Below, in pieces: positions 6,749 through 11,897 of a DNA stretch of 11,897 nucleotides (position 1 is its first letter; each line of letters starts with the position of its first letter). The notes below the pieces were generated by a model. It was not told the origin of the DNA. It saw only the letters and a list, made by a program, of their open reading frames with translations, and searched no databases. A program made the translations under genes and the position numbers. The stretch covers positions 1-11,897 of the forward strand of contig CAYVKY010000070.1 in NCBI GenBank assembly GCA_964452115.1, given 5' to 3'. Source of the DNA: CAYVKY01 sp964452115. Its GTDB lineage: Bacteria > Bacteroidota > Ignavibacteria > Tepidaquicellales > Tepidaquicellaceae.

Positions 6749-7297
6749 ATGAAAACAGAAAAGACAAAAATTAACGGAGTGCTGATAATTACGCCGGATT
6801 TATTTCCGGATGGCAGGGGATTTTTCTTTGAATCATACAATAAAGACAGGTACGAAGCAGCCGGAATTCCGGACAAATTTGTGCAGGATAATTTTTCGCG
6901 TTCAACTTACGGCACAATTCGCGGACTTCATTTCCAAATCGGCAATGCAGCGCAGGGCAAGCTTTGTCAGGTGATATCGGGAAGGGTTCTTGACGTTGCA
7001 GTTGATATACGCAAAGGCTCGCCGACTTATGGGCAGCACGTATCAGTTGAACTCACAGATGAAAATCACAAACAGATTTGGATGCCGCCGGGATTTGCAC
7101 ACGGATTTTCAGTGCTTTCGGAAACGGCAATTTTTTCTTACAAATGCACGGCTATGTACAGCAAATCCGATGAAAGGGCAATTCTGTATAATGACTCTGA
7201 CCTGAATATTAACTGGCGGGTGGAAAAGCCCGTTGTATCTGAAAAAGACCTGAAATCAGGCAGTTTTAAAAATCTTGAAAATTATTTTAATTATTAA
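6749..7297 (+). CDS. rfbC: dTDP-4-dehydrorhamnose 3,5-epimerase (RfbC/RmlC)
   Basis: A 182-residue cupin-fold epimerase that converts dTDP-4-keto-6-deoxyglucose to dTDP-4-keto-rhamnose. The family signatures are in order: FPDGRGFFFESY (19-30), QDNFSRS (46-52), IRGLHFQ (57-63) with the catalytic His H61, GKLCQVISGRVLDVAVDIRKGSP starting at 70 (K71 in the binding site), MPPGFAHGF (102-110), and Y131 as the likely catalytic Tyr. The length matches the family's usual 180-190 residues. The loop after H61 has IGNAAQ where KxPxxQ forms are more usual. The start abuts the rfbA stop exactly. No rfbB (4,6-dehydratase) or rfbD is adjacent, so the rest of the pathway must be encoded elsewhere. A 3-epimerase of another deoxysugar route is possible but less likely. 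Confidence 0.94.
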   Translation: MKTEKTKINGVLIITPDLFPDGRGFFFESYNKDRYEAAGIPDKFVQDNFSRSTYGTIRGLHFQIGNAAQGKLCQVISGRVLDVAVDIRKGSPTYGQHVSVELTDENHKQIWMPPGFAHGFSVLSETAIFSYKCTAMYSKSDERAILYNDSDLNINWRVEKPVVSEKDLKSGSFKNLENYFNY

Positions 7298-7315
7298 AAT
7301 TTAAACGAATTTATT

Positions 7316-8629
7316 ATGAATATATCAATTATCGGTTCGGGGTATGTAGGTTTGGTATCGGGAACATGTTTTGCAGAAATGGGAAATCAGGTTATCTGTG
7401 TGGATAACAGTCCTGAAAAATTGCAGAAACTATTGAATGCAGAAGTGACAATTTATGAACCGGGACTGGATATACTTTTTTCGAGAAATATCGAAAAGAA
7501 GCGCTTGTCATTTACAGGTGATTTAAAAGAAGCAGTGCTTAATACCGATATTATTTTTCTGTGCCTGCCGACACCGCAGGGTGAAGACGGTTCGGCGGAC
7601 TTGCAGTATGTGCTCGGAGTTGCAGGCGATATAGGCAGGATTATGAAAGAATCAAAAAATGATTCTTATAAAATTATAGTAAATAAAAGCACGGTGCCGG
7701 TCGGAACGGCGCAGTTTGTTGCAGCCGAAGTGAAAAAAAGCGGTTATATAAATTTTGATATTGTATCGAATCCGGAATTCCTGCGCGAAGGATTTGCAGT
7801 TGAAGACTTTATGAAGCCTGACAGGATTGTAATCGGGGCTGAAAACAAAAGGGCTATTGAGATTATGAAAGAACTTTACGAACCGTTTGTAAGACAGGGC
7901 AATCCGATTATTGAAATGAACACGGCATCATCTGAAGTGACAAAATATGCAGCTAATTCATATCTCGCGATGAGAATTACATATATGAACGAGCTTGCAA
8001 ATTTCTGCGAGATTGTCGGCGCGGATGTTGACCTTGTGAGGCGGGGAATGGGTACGGACACGAGAATCGGAAAGAGATTTCTTTTTGCGGGAATCGGATA
8101 CGGCGGCTCTTGCTTTCCGAAAGATGTGAATGCGCTGATAAAAACATCTACTGAAAAAGGTGCGGAAATGTCATTGCTGACAGTGGTTGATAAAGTAAAT
8201 AAAGCACAGAAACTGGTACTTGTTAAAAAAGTTTTGAAACATTTCGGAGGTGATATTAAAGGTAAACATTTTGCGGTATGGGGACTCGCATTCAAACCGA
8301 ATACCGATGATATGCGCGAAGCACCGTCCGTTGTGATAATCAAAGAGCTGCTGCGGCTGGGTGCAACTGTTACCGCGTACGACCCTACGGCGATGGAAAC
8401 CGCAAAATTTTATCTGAACGATACGATAGTATATGCAGAAAATGAAAAAGCAGCACTGAAAAATGCTGACGCATTGATTATTGTGACCGAGTGGAATGAA
8501 TTCCGCAATCCCGATTTTGATTTGATAAAAAGTTCGCTTAAGAATCCCATTATATTTGACGGCAGAAATATTTTCCAGCTTGACAAAATGAAAGAACTGG
8601 AAATTACTTATTACAGCATCGGGCGGTAG
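7316..8629 (+). CDS. ugd: UDP-glucose 6-dehydrogenase
   Basis: A 437-residue NAD-dependent enzyme that oxidises UDP-glucose to UDP-glucuronate in two steps, feeding acidic polysaccharides or UDP-pentoses. The N-terminal Rossmann motif GSGYVG is at 7-12 and PTPQGEDGSAD at 85-95. STVPVGTA is at 115-122 and NPEFLREG at 152-159. The central dimerisation domain has SSEVTKYAANSYLAMRI (205-221), with K210 and N214. The catalytic Cys is C266 within GYGGSCFPKD (261-270), with D270. The C-terminal nucleotide-binding domain has GLAFKPNTDDMREAPS (323-338). The length fits the bacterial UGD/TuaD class. It starts 18 bases after rfbC and is the last gene of the operon, closed by the strong terminator at 8655. 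GalE and Ugd share UDP-glucose, so the operon divides this pool between galactose and glucuronate branches. GDP-mannose dehydrogenase is a less likely relative. Confidence 0.95.
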   Translation: MNISIIGSGYVGLVSGTCFAEMGNQVICVDNSPEKLQKLLNAEVTIYEPGLDILFSRNIEKKRLSFTGDLKEAVLNTDIIFLCLPTPQGEDGSADLQYVLGVAGDIGRIMKESKNDSYKIIVNKSTVPVGTAQFVAAEVKKSGYINFDIVSNPEFLREGFAVEDFMKPDRIVIGAENKRAIEIMKELYEPFVRQGNPIIEMNTASSEVTKYAANSYLAMRITYMNELANFCEIVGADVDLVRRGMGTDTRIGKRFLFAGIGYGGSCFPKDVNALIKTSTEKGAEMSLLTVVDKVNKAQKLVLVKKVLKHFGGDIKGKHFAVWGLAFKPNTDDMREAPSVVIIKELLRLGATVTAYDPTAMETAKFYLNDTIVYAENEKAALKNADALIIVTEWNEFRNPDFDLIKSSLKNPIIFDGRNIFQLDKMKELEITYYSIGR

Positions 8630-8654
8630 TAATAAATCAAGAGTAATTAAATTT

Positions 8655-8684
8655 AAGGCGGATGTAAATATCCGCCTTTTTTTT
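8655..8684 (+). terminator. Rho-independent terminator of the nucleotide-sugar operon
   Basis: A perfect 9-bp stem (AAGGCGGAT at 8655-8663 pairing with ATCCGCCTT at 8670-8678) closes the 6-base loop GTAAAT. An unbroken run of eight T (8677-8684) follows. It lies 25 bases after the ugd stop. This is a textbook terminator and sets the 3' end of the galE-rfbA-rfbC-ugd transcript. Confidence 0.95.
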
Positions 8685-8689
8685 GCACA

Positions 8690-8844
8690 GTCGATTGAGC
8701 ATCGGCACGAGAGGCAAAATTATCATTTAAGACCTTCCCAAGCGAGCTTGGGAATGCAATTGATGTATAAATTGAAGTTTTTGCAAAAGCTCTACAGCTT
8801 GGGATTGTCTTAAAGATTTGAATCCAATTGATTAAATCTTGCAA
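8690..8844 (-). pseudogene. Possible decayed four-helix-bundle (23S rRNA intervening-sequence type) gene
   Basis: The 335 bases from 8630 to 8964 contain no intact gene. On the minus strand, from an ATG at 8842-8844, the frame reads QDLINW, then FAKTSIYTSIAFPSS, then LNDNFASRADAQST. Intact four-helix-bundle proteins begin with (Q/E)DLxVWQKA, then EIYxLTxxFP, then GLxxQIRRAxVSI. The order and spacing are similar, but the WQKA stretch is disrupted by about eight extra residues and the SIPSNIAEG part is missing. A second frame over the same bases also gives a partial match (FKSLR, QAVEL), as expected of a frameshifted relic. The resemblance is weak, and a short inverted repeat lies inside it, so this is a tentative call. 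Confidence 0.22.
8735..8754. repeat. Short inverted repeat TTCCCAAG...CTTGGGAA
   Basis: Two perfect 8-base arms (8735-8742 and 8747-8754) flank CGAG, whose outer bases can also pair. A half copy, AGCTTGGGA, recurs at 8796-8804. Hairpins of the type TTCCCAAGCnnGCTTGGGAA are, as I recall, common dispersed intergenic repeats. There is no T tract after it and the upstream terminator is already strong, so it is unlikely to be a terminator. Only one full copy is in this window. Confidence 0.6.
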
Positions 8845-8964
8845 AAATATTTTTTTTCAGTATTGCGTTTAACATGCATGAATATTGTTCAGTTAATTTT
8901 TCCCGATTTTATAGTTTATTTTATTTAAAATTAGTCTATTTTTAAAGACTGTTCTTATTTTAAT

Positions 8965-9885
8965 ATGATTAAATTATCGGATTTAAAATTCGTTAATACG
9001 GACACGCCGTTCCCGGTTGCTGCGCTTGAACTCTTGTCAGCGCAAATGAATATTGTTGCGCATTTTTACAAAAAAATCGGTGAAAATTATACATCCGAAC
9101 TTCTGCACGATATGCGCGTAAGTTTCAGAAGATTACAGGCAATGATGAATGCATTTATGCCGCATCTGACTGATGATTTGAATGCCGGAAAAAAAAGCAG
9201 CAATATACTTACAGCCATCAGAGATATGATTCGCGTGCTTAGCAAGGCAAGAACCTTTGATGTCAGTTTTGAAATCGTGAATGAATATTTGAAAAAGTTT
9301 AATGGCAATTTAACATTAAATCTATTATCGGGTGAACTTCGTGTGCGGAAAGTTAAAGCGCTTGACAAGATGTATAAATCCGATGTGTTCATAGGATTCG
9401 GAAAACAGATAAAAAAAATAAGCAGGTTCCTGGATTTTGAATTGAGGAAAAATATTTCAGATGAAATTAAAAATTCTTCATTCAGGGAAGTTTACTCTGA
9501 AATTATTATTAAAGGATTCGAGAGGAGCATAGTCAATACAAGCGTAATATTTTTTCCGTCGGATATGACGGCATTTATTCATGCATACAGAATCGCTCTG
9601 AAACCGCTTAGGTATCTTTTTGATATAGGCGAAAGTTCATTCGGAACTGATTTTGATAAGATGAAAGATAAAATAAAGAACTTAGTGGAATTACTTGGAG
9701 ATTTCAATGATTGCAGCAACACTTTTGACATTTCAGAAAAAATAATTAAAAACGATGAACTCAGAAATCCTGAATATCTCAGATATCTTTTTATGCTGAG
9801 AAAAAAAATGCTTTCAATGTACGATGATGTCTGCATTTCACTGAAAGCTCTGAAACAGGAAAATATTAAATTAATCTTTACATAA
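8965..9885 (+). CDS. CHAD-domain protein (polyphosphate-associated helical domain)
   Basis: A 306-residue, all-helical, basic cytosolic protein with no signal peptide. It has the duplicated CHAD pattern. The first half has LHDMRVSFRRLQAMMNAF (47-64) and KARTFDV (94-100), matching vHxxRVxxRRLR and xARDxDV. The second half has HAYRIALKPLRYLFD (206-220) and LVELLGDFND (240-249), matching HxxRIxxKxLRY and LGDLND. CHAD domains (conserved histidine alpha-helical domain) bind inorganic polyphosphate, and many associate with polyphosphate granules. The key His residues H48 and H206 and the following basic residues are kept. The aromatic-acidic ARD of the first half reads ART. No CYTH domain is fused or adjacent. 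The gene follows a 279-base gap after the operon terminator, so it should have its own promoter, and it ends 16 bases before the deiminase gene. Why those two are paired is unknown. Confidence 0.88.
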   Translation: MIKLSDLKFVNTDTPFPVAALELLSAQMNIVAHFYKKIGENYTSELLHDMRVSFRRLQAMMNAFMPHLTDDLNAGKKSSNILTAIRDMIRVLSKARTFDVSFEIVNEYLKKFNGNLTLNLLSGELRVRKVKALDKMYKSDVFIGFGKQIKKISRFLDFELRKNISDEIKNSSFREVYSEIIIKGFERSIVNTSVIFFPSDMTAFIHAYRIALKPLRYLFDIGESSFGTDFDKMKDKIKNLVELLGDFNDCSNTFDISEKIIKNDELRNPEYLRYLFMLRKKMLSMYDDVCISLKALKQENIKLIFT

Positions 9886-9901
9886 CTAATAAATTTACGA
9901 T

Positions 9902-11617
9902 ATGAAATTTAGTCTTTTACTCTTAAGCTTCTTTTTACTGACATCCGTATGTATGCCTCAGGATTTGCCGCATTATATGACGCAGGATGAAATTGCAAAG
10001 TACCGCACTTACGTGCCATCTGCGGGCAGAGACATCACTCCGCCGCCGGGAAGAGTGCGCACTATGGCTGAATGGGAACAGTTTCAGGCAGTTCAGATTA
10101 CTTGGACTTCATTTACTTCCATTCTGGCACAGATAGTGAAATATGTTCAGGCTGAATGCAATGTCATCATTGTATGCAGCGATTCAAATTCAGTGAAGTC
10201 ATATCTCACATCGCAGGGTGTTCCGCTTTTGAATCTGAGATTCTTATATGCAAGCTTCAATTCGATTTGGTGCAGAGATTACGGTCCGTGGTGTGTGTAT
10301 TCCAACAATGTTGATACGATGCGCATAATTGACTGGATATATAATCGTCCGCGTCCGCAGGATGACCTGATTCCCGTGTATGTTGCACAAATGATAAACG
10401 TGCCGCTTCACCAGATGACAACTGCACCGAATAATCTGACGGCTACAGGCGGAAACTTTATGACGGACGGCAACGGTACTGCGTTTTCATCAAAACTTAT
10501 ATTGGATGAAAATCCGTCAAAGACGGAAGCCCAGATAGATACGATGATGAAAAAATATATGGGTATAGACAGGTACATTTTTATGAACACACTGCCGTAT
10601 GATGAGATTCATCACATAGATATGCATATGAAACTTCTTGATGAAGAAACGATTTTGGTAGGGCAGTATCCTCCGGGAGTTGCAGACGGCCCGCAGATTG
10701 ATTCCAATTTAAAATATGTACAAAATAATTTTCTTACATGCTACGGCAAACCATATAAAGTTGTGAGGATTCCTATGCCGCCGTCAACAAGCGGACAGTA
10801 TCCGCCGTCAGGAGATTATTTTACATATACGAATTCACTGATTGTAAATAAAACCGTAATCGTTCCGATTTACGGCTTATCACAGGATACCACGGCGCTG
10901 AGGATTTACAGGGAAGCAATGCCGGGGTACAAGGTTTACGGGATACTTTGCAATTCTATCATTCCATCGCTCGGAGCAATTCACTGCATCACAAAAGAAA
11001 TCGGTGTTTATGAGCCGGTATTCATTTCACATTCCGGAATTCGCAGTGCAACAACGGCAATGCCGAACTACGAGGTGAAGGCATTTATTCAGAGCAAAAG
11101 CGGAATTTCAAATGCAAAGTGTTACTGGACAACCGACACAACGGCAGGATTCACGCCAATTACTATGACAGCTGCATCCGATACATTTAAGGCATACATT
11201 CCGCAAAAGCCGGCTAACACAAAAATTTATTATTACATCGAAGCAACATCAGTAAGCGGAAAAAGCATCTGCAAACCGATGACCGCGCCATCGGGTAATT
11301 ACAGATTCACTGTAACTCAGCCGACAATTGCAGGCGAAGAAGGCACGCTGCCTGAAAAATTTGCACTCTCGCAGAATTATCCCAATCCGTTCAATCCTTC
11401 GACTGTGATTAATTTTTCTATTCCGAAAAACGGATTTGTGTCGCTTAAAATATATGACGTGCTCGGCAGGGAAATATCATCGCTTGTTAACGAATTCAGA
11501 CATGCAGGAAAATATTCCGTAGAGTTCAATGCTTCAAATTTGGCAAGCGGAATTTATTTCTACAGAATAACGGCAGGAGAATTTTCTGACATAAAGAAAA
11601 TGGTGATTATGAAATAA
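9902..11617 (+). CDS. Secreted Porphyromonas-type peptidylarginine deiminase (PPAD-like) with T9SS sorting domain
   Basis: A 571-residue exported enzyme of the agmatine deiminase/PPAD superfamily, expected to convert arginine side chains to citrulline with release of ammonia. Residues 1-20 are a signal peptide. The catalytic domain covers about 36-365, followed by an Ig-like region at about 385-470 (YYYIEA, GNYRFTV) and a T9SS sorting domain at 486-571 (QNYPNPFNPST, LGREISSLV, GIYFYRITAGE, KKMVIMK). The catalytic set is D126 (WCRDYGPW), H238 and D240 (HHIDMHMKLLDEE), and C352 (GAIHCITKEIG), aligning with D130, H236, D238 and C351 of P. gingivalis PPAD. YNRPRPQDD at 147-155 supplies R149 and R151, matching the two PPAD arginines that hold the substrate C-terminal carboxylate. 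This argues for action on C-terminal peptidyl arginine rather than free agmatine. Domain order and length (PPAD is about 556) also match. A secreted agmatine or free-arginine deiminase remains possible. It is probably cotranscribed with the CHAD gene 16 bases upstream. Confidence 0.9.
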   Translation: MKFSLLLLSFFLLTSVCMPQDLPHYMTQDEIAKYRTYVPSAGRDITPPPGRVRTMAEWEQFQAVQITWTSFTSILAQIVKYVQAECNVIIVCSDSNSVKSYLTSQGVPLLNLRFLYASFNSIWCRDYGPWCVYSNNVDTMRIIDWIYNRPRPQDDLIPVYVAQMINVPLHQMTTAPNNLTATGGNFMTDGNGTAFSSKLILDENPSKTEAQIDTMMKKYMGIDRYIFMNTLPYDEIHHIDMHMKLLDEETILVGQYPPGVADGPQIDSNLKYVQNNFLTCYGKPYKVVRIPMPPSTSGQYPPSGDYFTYTNSLIVNKTVIVPIYGLSQDTTALRIYREAMPGYKVYGILCNSIIPSLGAIHCITKEIGVYEPVFISHSGIRSATTAMPNYEVKAFIQSKSGISNAKCYWTTDTTAGFTPITMTAASDTFKAYIPQKPANTKIYYYIEATSVSGKSICKPMTAPSGNYRFTVTQPTIAGEEGTLPEKFALSQNYPNPFNPSTVINFSIPKNGFVSLKIYDVLGREISSLVNEFRHAGKYSVEFNASNLASGIYFYRITAGEFSDIKKMVIMK

Positions 11618-11709
11618 AATCAGGCATCAGGAGATTTTAAAATCTAAAGAATGTCAGGTTTTTATTCGTTATTTTAATATAAATTTTATAAACTTAAAAT
11701 TTTAAGAAA

Positions 11710-11897
11710 ATGAAAGCAAAAGATTACATAGAAATAGAAGATAAATTCGGAGCGCATAACTACCATCCGCTCGATGTAGTGATTACAAAAGCAGAAGGAA
11801 TTTGGGTGTGGGATGTTGAAGGCAATAAATATATGGATTGCCTTGCAGCATATTCCGCAGTAAATCAGGGACATTGTCATCCTAGAATTATAAGCGT
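11710..11897 (+). CDS. rocD: Ornithine aminotransferase, 5' part (runs off the window end)
   Basis: The first 62 codons of an open frame starting at ATG 11710 and cut by the window edge. It begins MKAKDYIEIEDKFGAHNYHP, with VWDVEGNKYMDCLAAYSAVNQGHCHPRI further on. The series GAHNYHPL...G...WDVEG.KY.D.L..YSAVNQGHCHP is characteristic of ornithine-delta-aminotransferase, a PLP-dependent class III enzyme. It converts ornithine and 2-oxoglutarate to glutamate-5-semialdehyde and glutamate. The PLP lysine and the rest of the enzyme lie beyond the window. No SD sequence is present. The 92-base gap after the deiminase is AT-rich and has no convincing terminator, so cotranscription is possible. Lysine or acetylornithine aminotransferase is less likely given the SAVNQGHCHP block. 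Confidence 0.9.
   Translation, partial: MKAKDYIEIEDKFGAHNYHPLDVVITKAEGIWVWDVEGNKYMDCLAAYSAVNQGHCHPRIIS

Noticed and set aside
8735..8754. Second terminator for the nucleotide-sugar operon
   Set aside because: No T tract follows and a strong terminator already ends the operon at 8684.
9902..9955. Lipoprotein signal (Cys at residue 17) in the PPAD-like protein
   Set aside because: The residues before Cys are T-S-V, with no Gly/Ala/Ser at -1, so it is not a lipobox. An ordinary signal peptide plus T9SS tail fits better.
9902..11617. Ordinary cytosolic agmatine deiminase
   Set aside because: The signal peptide, Ig-like region, T9SS domain and YNRPRP arginines fit PPAD-type enzymes and not the intracellular polyamine enzyme.
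11632..11645. Terminator after the deiminase gene (palindrome AGATTTTAAAATCT)
   Set aside because: It is a weak AT-only palindrome with no loop and no directly following T tract; too weak to call.
1..11897. tRNA, rRNA or riboswitch genes
   Set aside because: I saw no cloverleaf-like segment, rRNA-like conserved sequence or known riboswitch core in the intergenic regions.

Overview
The window looks like a piece of a low-G+C chromosome from the Bacteroidetes/Chlorobi (FCB) group, most likely Ignavibacteria-like. Two proteins end in a type A sorting domain of the type IX secretion system (T9SS), with the 'QNYPNPFNPST ... SG(V/I)YFY(K/R) ... KKMV' pattern common in that group. Most starts lack a Shine-Dalgarno (SD) sequence, and a TAnnTTTG promoter-like element lies before the first gene. 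The lineage is inferred from these features alone. All supported intact genes lie on the + strand.

Region 1 (1-2871) is probably a metal-uptake pair. A small exported His/Cys protein with a CxxC motif and a RAPP-type tail precedes a TonB-dependent outer-membrane receptor. The receptor has a carboxypeptidase-regulatory-like N-domain and a QQWGDEHAPEI motif in its plug.

Region 2 (2974-4275) is a secreted seven-repeat Ycf48-like beta-propeller with a T9SS tail, followed by a strong terminator.

Region 3 (4276-4890) has no gene. It holds a perfect 22-bp palindrome, two 41-bp direct repeats of A-rich sequence, a degenerate inverted copy of them, and a long-range inverted repeat around a GC-rich patch.

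Region 4 (4891-8629) is a tight nucleotide-sugar operon, galE-rfbA-rfbC-ugd. It supplies UDP-galactose, dTDP-glucose and rhamnose-pathway intermediates, and UDP-glucuronate for surface polysaccharide. rfbB and rfbD are absent from it. It ends in a textbook terminator.

Region 5 (8630-8964) has no intact gene. It holds a short inverted repeat and, on the minus strand, a possible decayed four-helix-bundle (23S rRNA intervening-sequence type) gene.

Region 6 (8965-11897) has a CHAD-domain protein, then a secreted Porphyromonas-type peptidylarginine deiminase (PPAD-like) with an Ig-like region and T9SS tail. The start of an ornithine aminotransferase gene runs off the window edge. The PPAD-like enzyme is the most notable item: its catalytic Asp, His, Asp and Cys and both substrate-carboxylate arginines of PPAD appear to be present, and an ornithine-catabolic gene follows it.
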